Positions 26,328-34,685 of a DNA stretch of 64,000 nucleotides are shown here, piece by piece. Each line of letters starts with the position of its first letter. The first letter of the stretch is position 1. Below the pieces are notes generated by a model, which was not told where the DNA came from, did no database searches, and saw only the letters and a list, made by a program, of their open reading frames with translations. A program made the translations under genes and the position numbers. The stretch is from Conexibacter sp. CPCC 205762 (GTDB taxonomy: Bacteria > Actinomycetota > Thermoleophilia > Solirubrobacterales > Solirubrobacteraceae): NCBI RefSeq assembly GCF_030646155.1, contig NZ_JAUTDN010000003.1:1-64000 (forward strand). The letters run 5' to 3'.

Positions 26328-27812
26328 CTAATGGATGGCGACCGCCGGCTCGGCCGTCTCCTGCTCCACGACCGCTTCCTGCTGTGCCGGCGCGGCCGGC
26401 TGGCGCAGCACCAGCAGCGCGACGACGAGCGCGGCGAGCGTGAGGCCGGCGGCGACGACGAAGGCGAGGTGGTAGCCGCCGGTGAGCGCGGCCGTCGCGC
26501 CCTCGCCGGCCGCTCTGAGCGTCTCGGTGCGGGTCGCCGACAGCGTCGCCAGCACCGCCAGGCCGAGTGCGCCGCCGACCTGCGCGGTCGTGTTGACGAG
26601 GCCCGAGGCGAGGCCGGCGTCCTGCGGCGTCGCGCCCGACATCGCCAGGTTCATCAGGGCCGGGAAGCAGAGGCCGGCGCCGGTGCCGAGCAGGACGGTG
26701 ACCGGGAAGACGTCGAGCCAGTAGCCGCCGTCGACCGGCGCGCGGCCGAACCACAGCAGCGCGAGCGCGATCAGCACCAGCCCCGGCAGCACGACGAGGC
26801 GGGCGCCGTAGCGGGTCACGAGCGGCTCGCTGAAGCGCACCGACAGCGTGCCCATCACGAGCGTCGTCGGCAGGAAGGCGAGGCCGATCTCGAGCGGGTC
26901 GTAGCCGAGCACGCGCTCGAGGTAGAGCGAGCCGAGGAAGAAGGTGCCCATCATCCCGGCGACGCACAGCACCTGCACGACGTTGGCGCCGGAGACGTTG
27001 CGCGAGCGGAAGATCCGCAGCGGCACGAGCGGCGTTCTCGCGGTCGCCTCGCGCCAGACGAAGGCGGCCAGCAACAGCAGCGACAGCGCGCCCAGCAGCA
27101 GCGTCTCGCCGGCGCCCCAGCCCTTCTCGGCGGCCGGCTTGACGATCGTGAAGACGCCGACCATCAGCGCGCTCGTGATCAGCAGCGCGCCGCTGACGTC
27201 TGCGCCGGCAGCGGCGCCGATGCCTCTGTCGGACTCGACCAGGCGCGCCGCGAAGAGCGCGGTCGCGATCGCGATCGGGAGGTTGACGAAGAAGATCCAG
27301 TGCCACGAGATCGCCTCGGTCAGGATGCCGCCGGCGAGCAGGCCGACGGAGCCGCCGGCGGAGGCGACGAAGGCGAAGACGCCGATCGCCTTCGCCTGCT
27401 CGCGCGGCTCGGGGAACATCGTCACGATCATCCCGAGGATGACGGCCGAGGTCATCGCGCCGCCGGCGCCCTGCACGAAGCGGGCGGCGACGAGCATGCC
27501 CGACGACTGCGAGACGCCGCAGACCATCGAGGCGACGGTGAAGACGAGCAGCCCGGCCATGAAGACGCGCTTGCGGCCGAGCATGTCGCCGAGCCGGCCG
27601 GCCAGCAGCATCAGCGAGCCGAACGCGATCAGGTAGGCGTTGACGACCCAGGCGAGGCCCGACTGCGAGAAGCCGAGGTCGTCCTGGATCGACGGCAGCG
27701 CGACGTTCACGACGGTCGCGTCGAGCACGATCATCAGCATCCCCGTGCAGAGGACGTAGAGCGCCAGCCAGCGGTGGCGGTCTGGCGGTGCGGCGGGTGT
27801 CGTCGGTTCCAT
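26328..27812 (-). CDS. DHA2-family MFS drug exporter (EmrB/QacA type)
   Basis: A 494-residue, 14-span major facilitator. Motif LDATVVNVALPSIQDDLG in span 1, WVVNAYLIAFGSLMLLAGRL, and the motif A-like GRLGDMLGRKRVF mark the proton-antiport DHA2 family that expels hydrophobic drugs and dyes. The ATG at 27812 has GGAGAG 7 bases upstream. The gene follows a TetR regulator gene by 80 bases on the same strand and is probably regulated by it. Substrates are unknown. Confidence 0.9.
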   Translation of the reverse strand: MEPTTPAAPPDRHRWLALYVLCTGMLMIVLDATVVNVALPSIQDDLGFSQSGLAWVVNAYLIAFGSLMLLAGRLGDMLGRKRVFMAGLLVFTVASMVCGVSQSSGMLVAARFVQGAGGAMTSAVILGMIVTMFPEPREQAKAIGVFAFVASAGGSVGLLAGGILTEAISWHWIFFVNLPIAIATALFAARLVESDRGIGAAAGADVSGALLITSALMVGVFTIVKPAAEKGWGAGETLLLGALSLLLLAAFVWREATARTPLVPLRIFRSRNVSGANVVQVLCVAGMMGTFFLGSLYLERVLGYDPLEIGLAFLPTTLVMGTLSVRFSEPLVTRYGARLVVLPGLVLIALALLWFGRAPVDGGYWLDVFPVTVLLGTGAGLCFPALMNLAMSGATPQDAGLASGLVNTTAQVGGALGLAVLATLSATRTETLRAAGEGATAALTGGYHLAFVVAAGLTLAALVVALLVLRQPAAPAQQEAVVEQETAEPAVAIH

Positions 27813-27892
27813 CGCGATCTCTCCAGTGTCTGTTCCCAACTCTCTGCCTGCTCTGACGAGGCGGGCGCCGGGAACTCATCGGTCGCGGCCGG

Positions 27893-28561
27893 TCAATGCG
27901 CCAGGAAGCGCCGCTCGATCCCGTCGAGCACCGCCTCCAGCGCGGTCTCGAAGGTCTCCTCGCGCGCGCGCCGCTGACCTGGCGGGAAGACGCGCGTCAT
28001 GCGCGGGAAGCTGGCCGCGTCGGCGTCCTGCAGGCGCTCCTCCAGCTGGCTGTCCTCGCGCAGCGTGAGCGTGTGCAGCGCATGGCCCATCGTCCACTCG
28101 TGGACGATCGTGAGGGCCGTCCAGGCGTCGGCCGGCGCGGCGTTCAGCCCGGCGACGGCGGCCGCCGACTGCTCGGCGCGGCGCAGCAGGTTGGGGCCGA
28201 CGCGGGCCGCTCTGCCGAACGTCTGCAGCATCCACGGGTGGGCGACGTAGACGGCGTGCGCGCGGCGCGCGATCGCCGACAGCGCGGCGCGCCAGTCGTC
28301 CGGCAGCGGCTCCTGCACGAGCAGCTCGCCGCTGACCTCGTTGAGCATCAGCGCGACGAGGTCGTCCTTGGAGGCGATGTGCGTGTAGAGGCTCATCGGC
28401 CGCATCTCCAGCGCGCCGGCGACTCTGCGGATCGAGACCGCGTCGAGCCCCTGCGCGTCGGCGAGCGCGAGCGCGGTCGCGACGATCCGGGCGCGCGTGA
28501 GCCCGCCGGCCGGCGCCGGCTCGGGCTCTTCCCAGACGAGGTCCGCGGCGCGGTTGGGCAT
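27893..28561 (-). CDS. TetR-family regulator with TetR_C-type sensor
   Basis: A 222-residue regulator. The helix-turn-helix reads LTRARIVATALALADAQGLDAVSIRRVA and MRPMSLYTHIASKDDLVALM; the sensor part is of the type found in tetracycline-class TetR_C proteins. It lies between two DHA2 exporter genes, one downstream on the same strand and one divergent at 28693, and a long inverted repeat lies 20 bases upstream. It should repress the exporters until a drug binds. A GATACC box 9 bases before the ATG suggests a leaderless mRNA. Confidence 0.9.
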   Translation of the reverse strand: MPNRAADLVWEEPEPAPAGGLTRARIVATALALADAQGLDAVSIRRVAGALEMRPMSLYTHIASKDDLVALMLNEVSGELLVQEPLPDDWRAALSAIARRAHAVYVAHPWMLQTFGRAARVGPNLLRRAEQSAAAVAGLNAAPADAWTALTIVHEWTMGHALHTLTLREDSQLEERLQDADAASFPRMTRVFPPGQRRAREETFETALEAVLDGIERRFLAH

Positions 28562-28580
28562 CGGCGGGAGGGTATCCGCC

Positions 28581-28612
28581 GTACCCTGTATCGGCTTAAC
28601 GATACGGTGTAC
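28581..28612. promoter_or_regulatory. TetR operator (inverted repeat)
   Basis: The arms GTACCCTGTATCG and CGATACGGTGTAC flank GCTTAA; the outer GTAC and inner GTATCG parts pair perfectly. It lies between the divergent tetR and exporter genes, where one repressor could control both directions. Confidence 0.75.
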
Positions 28613-28692
28613 GGCGCCGTGTCCGCACGCGACCTCCGGACGTTTGCACCCCTGTGCGGGGTCAGACGTCCGGTCCTCCCGACTGGAGTCCG

Positions 28693-30162
28693 ATGAGCCC
28701 GCCCCGCCTCCTCCCCACCGCCGTCGTCGTCACGCTCGGCGCGGCGCTGTCGATCCTCGACACGACCGTCGTCACCGTCGCGCTGGAGACCCTCGGGCGC
28801 GAGCTGGGCGCCTCGCTGACGACGCTCCAGTGGGTCGCGACCGCCTATCTGCTCGCGCTCGCGACGACGATCCCGCTGACCGGCTGGGCAGCCGACCGCT
28901 TCGGCGCCCGCCGCCTCTTCCTCGCCGCCGTCGGCGCCTTCACCGCCGCCTCCGCGCTGGCCGGGCTGGCCTGGTCGGCGGAGGCGCTGATCGCCTTCCG
29001 CGTGCTGCAGGGCCTCGGCGGCGGGCTGATCATGCCGGCCGGGATCGTGCTCGTCGGCGAGGCGGCCGGACCGCAGCGGATGGCGCGCACGATGAGCGCG
29101 ATCGGGATCCCGCTGCTGGTCGCGCCGGCGCTCGGCCCGCTCGTCGGCGGCGCCCTGCTCGACGCCGTCTCGTGGCGCTGGGTCTTCCTCGTCAACCTCC
29201 CGATCGGCCTGCTCGTGCTGGCGCTCGCGACGCGGCTGCTGCCGCCGCAGGCGCCCCCGCGCCCGGCGCTCGCGCTCGACCGCCGCGGCCTGCTGCTGCT
29301 CGCGCCGGGACTCGTCGCGCTCGTCTACGGCCTCTCTCGCATCGCGGCCGACGGCGTCGCGGGAGGCGGCGCGGCGGCCGTCTCGCTGCTCGGCGTCGCG
29401 CTGACGCCGGCCGCGCTGCTCCCGCTCGCCACCGGCGCGCTGCTGCTGGCGGCGTTCACGCGGCACGCGCTGCGCACGCGCGACCCGCTGCTCGAGCTGC
29501 GACTGCTGCGCGAGCCGGCCGTCGGCGCCGCCGCGCTCGCGCTGCTGCTGCTCGGCGGCGCCTTCCTCGGCGCGCTCTTCCTGCTGCCGCTGGAGCTGCA
29601 GACGGCGCGCGGCGCGACGCCGCTTCAGACCGGCCTGCTGCTGCTCCCGCAGGGCGTCGCGGCGGCGCTCGCGATCGCGCTGGCGGGGCGGCTGTCCGAG
29701 CGCGTCGGCGCCGGCCGCATCGTGGCCGCCGGGCTGCTGCCGTTCGCGCTCGCGCTGCTGTGGCTGACGCGGATCGGCGCGAGCGCGCCGACGACCGAGC
29801 TGTGCGGAGCGCTGGCGCTGTTCGGGCTCGGGATGGGCGCGACGATGATGCCGGCGATGACCGCCGCCTACGCGCCGCTGCAGCGAGCCCAGGTCGCGCG
29901 CGCGACCGCGCTGCTGACCGTCGTCCAGCGGCTCGGCAGCTCGCTCGGCGCCGCGCTCGCGGCGGTCGCGCTGACGCACGGCCTCGGCGGCGCGAGCAGC
30001 GCGGACGCCACCGCCCGCGGCGCCGCCCCCGCATGCCTCGACGACGCCTTCGCGAGCGCGCTGCGCTGGCCGCTGCTGCTGGTCCTGCTTGCGCTCGGCC
30101 CGGCAGTCGTGCTGGCGGGCCGCAGACTCAGTAGAGCGCAGGCAGCGGCGCCGCGGCCGTGA
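28693..30162 (+). CDS. DHA2-family MFS drug exporter
   Basis: A 489-residue, 14-span exporter: LDTTVVTVALETLGRELG in span 1, WVATAYLLALATTIPLTGW, ADRFGARRLFLAAVG (motif A) and FRVLQGLGGGLIMPAG (antiporter motif C region). GGAG lies 6 bases before the ATG. It is divergent from the tetR gene and likely under the same operator. Its end overlaps the SIR2 gene convergently by 35 bases. Confidence 0.9.
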   Translation: MSPPRLLPTAVVVTLGAALSILDTTVVTVALETLGRELGASLTTLQWVATAYLLALATTIPLTGWAADRFGARRLFLAAVGAFTAASALAGLAWSAEALIAFRVLQGLGGGLIMPAGIVLVGEAAGPQRMARTMSAIGIPLLVAPALGPLVGGALLDAVSWRWVFLVNLPIGLLVLALATRLLPPQAPPRPALALDRRGLLLLAPGLVALVYGLSRIAADGVAGGGAAAVSLLGVALTPAALLPLATGALLLAAFTRHALRTRDPLLELRLLREPAVGAAALALLLLGGAFLGALFLLPLELQTARGATPLQTGLLLLPQGVAAALAIALAGRLSERVGAGRIVAAGLLPFALALLWLTRIGASAPTTELCGALALFGLGMGATMMPAMTAAYAPLQRAQVARATALLTVVQRLGSSLGAALAAVALTHGLGGASSADATARGAAPACLDDAFASALRWPLLLVLLALGPAVVLAGRRLSRAQAAAPRP

Positions 30163-32080
30163 CCGCGAGGCCGCGCCCGGAGCCGCCGGACAGCGCGCTC
30201 GCGGTCGCCGCGACCAGCCCCGCCTCGGGATCATGCGCAAGCGCGTCGAGTGCCGCCGCATCATCGGCCGCCGCCGCGCCGACGAGCGTGATCCGTCGCA
30301 ACTGGAGGCGGGAGCGCGTGCGCCGCGCCGCGTCGCCGAGGAGCCGCTCGCAGCGGCTGCGATCGCCGACGACGCGGGCGTGCTCGGCCAGCAGCACGAG
30401 CGTGTCGACGGCATTGAAGCTCGGAGCGCGACGACCGACCGTCCCGTCGAACCGCAGCACCTGCTCCAACCGTCCGGCAACGCCGCCGGGTCCGTGCTCG
30501 TGCCAGTCGAGCAACACGTTCGCGAGCTGCTCGTCGGCCAGATAGCTCGGATGCGCGATCCGCTCTCTCGCGAAGCGCACGAACGGATCGGAGAGCCGCT
30601 CGCGGGCGTCAGCGACACGCCCCTCGCAGAGTGCGAGCAGCGTGTCGTCGAGGTGCAGCCACGCAGCCCAGTTGAAGCCGATGTGCGGCATCCGCTCGCC
30701 GTAGGCGGCAACGACCTCGCGCCGACGCGCGGGCTGCCAGCGCTGGCGCTCGATCCACGCGAGGTTGTAGGCGGCCATCGCCTCCAGCAGCGGTTGCGGC
30801 CGTTCCCGCCGGCGCAGCTCGTCGAGCGCCGACTGCGCGTCGGCCGCGGCGGCAGTGAGCTGGCCGTCGCGCTTGAGCTTGGAGGAGAGCCGCACGAGCA
30901 GGTCGGCGCTGCCGGCGTGGCGAGAGCCGCGCAGGCGAGCGAGGTCGCGCTCGTCGCCTGGGCGCTGCGGCTGCGCGTCCAGCAGCGTCGCGTACATCCG
31001 CCACGGCTCGAACGCGTCTCGCACACGCGGCAGCCGCAGCGCGACCCGCAGCAGCGCGAGCTCCGCCGCACCCACCGGGCGGAGGTCGTAGCCGGCGCTG
31101 CGCAGCAGGCGCGACAGCGCACGCGGCCGCAGCACCCACGGATCGCTCAGCAACGCGCGGGCGTACGCGCGGCGCGCGTGGGCCGAACCGCGGAACTGAC
31201 CGTCGGCGACCGCCTTCAGCGACCAGGTCGCGACGAGCGGCGACACGGGCAGCGGGCCTGGATCGGGTGGTGCGACGAGCGGCGGCAGCGGACGGCTGTC
31301 AGATCCGGCGGAGAGCTGCTGCAGTGCCTGCGACGGCGCGCCGAGACGAACCATCGTCGCGGGGCCGAATCGCGCCTGCAGCTGCGCCGCGTTCGCCCGC
31401 CCGTGACCGGCGGCGTCGTCGAACTCCCACCACTCGACGCGCGTCGCGCCCGGCAGCCCCCGCAGCAGCGCCGGAACGACGTCGAGGTCGGCCCCGCGAT
31501 AGCCGAACAGCCGCACGTCGCGCCCGGCGCAGTCCTCCCGCAGCCGTTCGAGCCAGGTGCCGCCCAGCTCGCGCCAGACGTCGGTGGAGCGGAACAACAG
31601 CGGATAGTCGTGGACGCGCGGCTCGCGTGGCGGATCGCCGCTCTGCGGAAAGCTGCCGTGCGGCTTGAGCAGCAACAGCTCGCCCGGGCGCGCGACCGCG
31701 CCGGCCGGTGACGCCGTCGCCGCAATCACCCGGCACGGGATTCCGTCGATCGACGCCGCCCGCTCTATCAGCGTGTCGAAGTTGGTCGTCCAGACGCGCG
31801 CACCGGCGGCACCGAGCCGCGCGATCGCATGGTGGTTCGGCCCGGGCCGATGCGGCTCGCACTCCTGCCACATCGTCCGCCGCACCCGCTCGCGGGTCTC
31901 CTCGCGCCCGTCGTCGAGCGCTTGGAACAGCAGCTCGGGTGCGAACTGGTCGACGCCGATCTCGGCGCACGCGCCGGGGCCGACCAGCGGTCTCAGGAAG
32001 ATGTCACGGAGACGCTTGAAGTCGGGTGCTCCGCTCTCGACCGAGACGCCAGCACCGACGAACAGCGTCATGTCACTCAC
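30128..32080 (-). CDS. SIR2-domain protein with helical C-terminal region (possible anti-phage NADase)
   Basis: About 650 residues. Residues 5-230 form a SIR2_2-type NAD-binding domain: LFVGAGVSVESGAPD at 6-20, the catalytic-type WTTNFD with Asn100 and Asp102, LLLKPHGSF with His141, and RLFGYRGADLD at 190-200. The rest is alpha-helical with TPR-like repeats (MAAYNLAWIERQRW, WAAWLHLDDTLLALCEG) and no second catalytic motif. Related stand-alone SIR2 proteins in defence systems destroy NAD+ on infection; here that is inference. Start GTG 32080 is chosen because a GATACC box lies 6 bases upstream; an earlier GTG at 32095 is possible. Confidence 0.78.
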   Translation of the reverse strand: MSDMTLFVGAGVSVESGAPDFKRLRDIFLRPLVGPGACAEIGVDQFAPELLFQALDDGREETRERVRRTMWQECEPHRPGPNHHAIARLGAAGARVWTTNFDTLIERAASIDGIPCRVIAATASPAGAVARPGELLLLKPHGSFPQSGDPPREPRVHDYPLLFRSTDVWRELGGTWLERLREDCAGRDVRLFGYRGADLDVVPALLRGLPGATRVEWWEFDDAAGHGRANAAQLQARFGPATMVRLGAPSQALQQLSAGSDSRPLPPLVAPPDPGPLPVSPLVATWSLKAVADGQFRGSAHARRAYARALLSDPWVLRPRALSRLLRSAGYDLRPVGAAELALLRVALRLPRVRDAFEPWRMYATLLDAQPQRPGDERDLARLRGSRHAGSADLLVRLSSKLKRDGQLTAAAADAQSALDELRRRERPQPLLEAMAAYNLAWIERQRWQPARRREVVAAYGERMPHIGFNWAAWLHLDDTLLALCEGRVADARERLSDPFVRFARERIAHPSYLADEQLANVLLDWHEHGPGGVAGRLEQVLRFDGTVGRRAPSFNAVDTLVLLAEHARVVGDRSRCERLLGDAARRTRSRLQLRRITLVGAAAADDAAALDALAHDPEAGLVAATASALSGGSGRGLAVTAAAPLPALY

Positions 32081-32085
32081 GTTTC

Positions 32086-32091
32086 CGGTAT
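32086..32091 (-). promoter_or_regulatory. -10-like box of SIR2 gene
   Basis: GATACC on the minus strand lies 6 bases before GTG 32080. The same box occurs before the tetR at 28561. This suggests a leaderless start. Confidence 0.4.
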
Positions 32092-32155
32092 CCACGGGGG
32101 CGGCTGATCCTCGCAGGCGATGTCACACGACGCGCCGCCACGGCGTCAAGGAGTC

Positions 32156-32626
32156 ATGAGCATGCACACCACTCCCCGTATCGACCTCTTCTCCAGCGCC
32201 GCCGCGCCGATGGCCGCGATGGTGCGGCTGGAGGAGCGGATCGAGCTGGACGCGACGATCCGCGAGCTGGTCAAGCTGCGCGCCTCGATCGTCAACGGCT
32301 GCGCCTTCTGCATCGACATGCACTGGACCGAGGCGCGCAGAGCCGGCGAGTCCGAGCTGCGGCTGGCGCAGGTCGCCAGCTGGGATGAGAGCCCGTACTT
32401 CGACGCCCGCGAGCGGGCCGCGCTGGCGCTGACCGACGCGATCACCGCGGTCGGCGAGACGCGCGTTCCGGATCCGGTCTGGGAGGCCGCCGCCGAGCAG
32501 TTCGAGCAGGCCGAGCTGGCCAACCTCGTCGTGCAGATCGCGGCGATCAACTTCTGGAACCGCGCGGCGATCGCGGCCCGCTCGCTGCCGGCCAGCTGGG
32601 GCGCGGGCGCGGAGGCGACGGCATGA
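32156..32626 (+). CDS. Carboxymuconolactone decarboxylase/AhpD-like peroxidase
   Basis: A 156-residue AhpD-like protein: VRLEERIELDATIRELVKLRAS, then the redox CAFCIDMHWTEARRAGES motif with the CxxC pair and relay His, then ALALTDAITAVGE. Such proteins are alkylhydroperoxidases. AAGGAG lies upstream; a second ATG two codons later (32162) has better spacing. The stop overlaps the next gene (ATGA), so it is coupled to the FAD oxidase. Confidence 0.9.
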   Translation: MSMHTTPRIDLFSSAAAPMAAMVRLEERIELDATIRELVKLRASIVNGCAFCIDMHWTEARRAGESELRLAQVASWDESPYFDARERAALALTDAITAVGETRVPDPVWEAAAEQFEQAELANLVVQIAAINFWNRAAIAARSLPASWGAGAEATA

Positions 32627-34011
32627 GCGCGACCGGCCTCGGCGCGCTGCGCGAAGCCGTCCGCGGCTCCGTCACGCTGCCCGGCGACGACGGCTGGGAC
32701 GCCGCCCGCCAGCCGTTCAACCTCGCCGCCGACCAGCGGCCGGCGGCGGTCGTCCACGCCGCCGACGGCGACGACGTCGCGGCCGCGGTCGCAGCCGCCC
32801 GCGCCGCCGGACTGCGCGTCGCGCCGCAGGGGACCGGCCACGGCGCCGGCGCGCTCGGCCCGCTCGACGACGCGCTGCTGCTGCGCACGACGCGGCTCGA
32901 CAGCGTCTCGATCGACGTCGAGCGCCACACCGCCCGCGTCGGCGCCGGCGCGATCTGGCGGCCGGTCGCCGAGCAGGCGAGCCCGCACGGCCTCGCGGCG
33001 CTGCACGGCTCCTCGCCGACGGTCGGGATCGCCGGCTACACGCTCGGCGGCGGGCTCGGCTGGCTGTCGCGGCTGCACGGGCTGGCGTCGGAGTCGGTCC
33101 GCGCGATCGAGCTGGTGACCGCCGACGGCCGCGCGCTGCGCGCCGACGCCGACAGCGAGCCGGAGCTGTTCTGGGCGCTGCGCGGCGGTGGCGGCGGCTT
33201 CGGCGTCGTGACGGCGCTGGAGTTCGACCTCCATCCGCTGCCGCACGCCTACGGCGGCGGGCTGTTCTGGCCCGGGGCGGACGCCGAGGCCGTCCTGTCC
33301 GCCTACGCCGCCTGGGCGCCGGAGCTGCCCGACACCGTCTCGACGACGGTGCGGCTGCTGAGAGTGCCGCCGCTGCCGACCGTGCCGGAGGCGCTGCGCG
33401 GCAGAACGCTGGTCGACGTCGGGCTCGTCGTCGCCGACACCGAGGCGGCCGGCAGGGAGCTGGTCGCGCCGCTGCTGGCCGGCCTGCCGAGCCCGCTGAT
33501 CGACAGATTGGCGCCGCTGCCGCCGGCCGCGCTGGCGCAGGTCCACGGCGACCCGGAGGAGCCGCTGCCGGGCTGCGGCCACCACACGCTCCTGGAGGCG
33601 CTTCCGGCGGAGGCGATCGCCGCGCTGCTGGAGGTCGCCGGGCCGCAGTCGGGCAGCCCGCTGGTGAGCGTCGAGCTGCGCGCGCTCGGCGGCGCGCTGG
33701 CGCGCCGCACGCCGGGCGCGGGCGCGCTGGGGACGCTCGACGCCGCCTTCGCGCTGTACGCGGTCGGCGTCCCGTTCACGCCGAGCGGCGACGACCTGCG
33801 CGCGGTCGTGGAGGAGCGGCTGGAGGCGGTCGTGACGGCGCTGCGCCCGTGGGCGGCGCCGACCGGCTTCCTCAACTTCGCCGACCGGCCCGGCGGCGAC
33901 AGCGCGGCGCTCTTCGCCGCCGACACGCACGCGCGCCTGCTGGCGGTCAAGCGCGCCGTCGACCCCGAGGGGCTGATCGTCGCCGGCAATCCGCTGACGC
34001 TGCCGGCGTAG
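32623..34011 (+). CDS. FAD-linked oxidoreductase (BBE/6-hydroxynicotine-oxidase-like)
   Basis: A 462-residue PCMH-type flavoprotein. The FAD domain shows APQGTGHGAGALGPLDD, in which His is the likely covalent flavin attachment, then TVGIAGYTLGGGLGWLSRLHG and WALRGGGGGFGVVTALEF. The usual second Cys for bicovalent FAD before TVG is replaced by Ser-Pro, so attachment is probably through one residue. The C-terminal BBE motif ends LNFADRP and HARLLAVKRAVDPEGLI. Substrates range from sugars to alkaloids. It is coupled to the AhpD-like gene, which may clear the peroxide it makes. Confidence 0.88.
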   Translation: MSATGLGALREAVRGSVTLPGDDGWDAARQPFNLAADQRPAAVVHAADGDDVAAAVAAARAAGLRVAPQGTGHGAGALGPLDDALLLRTTRLDSVSIDVERHTARVGAGAIWRPVAEQASPHGLAALHGSSPTVGIAGYTLGGGLGWLSRLHGLASESVRAIELVTADGRALRADADSEPELFWALRGGGGGFGVVTALEFDLHPLPHAYGGGLFWPGADAEAVLSAYAAWAPELPDTVSTTVRLLRVPPLPTVPEALRGRTLVDVGLVVADTEAAGRELVAPLLAGLPSPLIDRLAPLPPAALAQVHGDPEEPLPGCGHHTLLEALPAEAIAALLEVAGPQSGSPLVSVELRALGGALARRTPGAGALGTLDAAFALYAVGVPFTPSGDDLRAVVEERLEAVVTALRPWAAPTGFLNFADRPGGDSAALFAADTHARLLAVKRAVDPEGLIVAGNPLTLPA

Positions 34012-34018
34012 ACGCGGC

Positions 34019-34024
34019 TACGAT
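34019..34024 (+). promoter_or_regulatory. -10 box of MOSC gene (leaderless)
   Basis: TACGAT lies 7 bases before the ATG at 34032, and there is no ribosome-binding sequence between them. Confidence 0.45.
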
Positions 34025-34031
34025 CGTCTCC

Positions 34032-34667
34032 ATGACGGGGACGCTGCTGTCGGTCAACGTCGGCCAGCCGGAGCCGATCGGATTCAGAAAGGGCCAGCCG
34101 GTCGGCTCGGCGATCCGCAAGCGCCCGGTCGCGGGGCGCGTGCGGGTCGCGGGCATCAACGTCGCCGGCGACCGCCAGGCCGACCTGCTCGTCCACGGCG
34201 GTCCCGACAAGGCCGTCTACGCCTACGCGCGCGAGGACGGCGACTGGTGGGCGAGCGAGCTGCACCGCGAGATCCCGCCCGGCGAGCTGTTCGGCGAGAA
34301 CCTCACGACGCGAGGGATCGACTGCACCAACGCGGTGATCGGCGAGCGCTGGCGGGTCGGCTCGACGCTGCTGGAGGTCTGCCAGCCGCGCGTCCCCTGC
34401 TACAAGCTCGGCCTCCGCTTCGACGATCCGAAGATGCTGAAGCGGTTCGCGCTCGCCTCACGCCCTGGCGCCTACCTGCGGATCGTCGAGGAGGGCGAGA
34501 TCGGCGCCGGCGACGCGATCGAGCTGCTCGACCGCCCCGGCCACGGCGTCACGATCCGGATGGTCGCCGACGCGCTGCTGCTGGACGAGACGCTGCTGCC
34601 CGAGCTGCTGCCGGCGACCCAGCTGCCGGCCCCGCTGCACGCCTGGATCGAGCAGCGGGCGGAGTAG
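34032..34667 (+). CDS. MOSC-domain protein (YiiM-like)
   Basis: A 211-residue MOSC protein: LLVHGGPDKAVYAYAREDGD, PPGELFGENLTTRG and CQPRVPCYKLGLRF carry the conserved Cys expected to bind the molybdenum cofactor. YiiM-type proteins reduce N-hydroxylated bases and similar compounds. It starts 20 bases after the FAD oxidase but has its own -10 box. Confidence 0.9.
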   Translation: MTGTLLSVNVGQPEPIGFRKGQPVGSAIRKRPVAGRVRVAGINVAGDRQADLLVHGGPDKAVYAYAREDGDWWASELHREIPPGELFGENLTTRGIDCTNAVIGERWRVGSTLLEVCQPRVPCYKLGLRFDDPKMLKRFALASRPGAYLRIVEEGEIGAGDAIELLDRPGHGVTIRMVADALLLDETLLPELLPATQLPAPLHAWIEQRAE

Positions 34668-34685
34668 CCCGCGCGGGCCGGCTAC
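34664..34685. terminator. Bidirectional hairpin between MOSC gene and ilvA
   Basis: GTAGCC and GGCTAC pair around a 10-base GC-rich loop that itself can fold (GCCCGCGCGGGC). Each arm contains the stop codon of one of the convergent genes. Confidence 0.5.

Noticed and set aside
24942-27977. About 1000-codon plus-strand open frame across the LCP and exporter genes
   Set aside because: Gly/Arg/Asp/Val-rich antisense shadow; the minus-strand genes have clear family motifs.
30128-32626. Multi-gene defence island including the AhpD and FAD-oxidase genes
   Set aside because: These neighbours are ordinary metabolic genes on the other strand; only the SIR2 protein has a defence-like fold.
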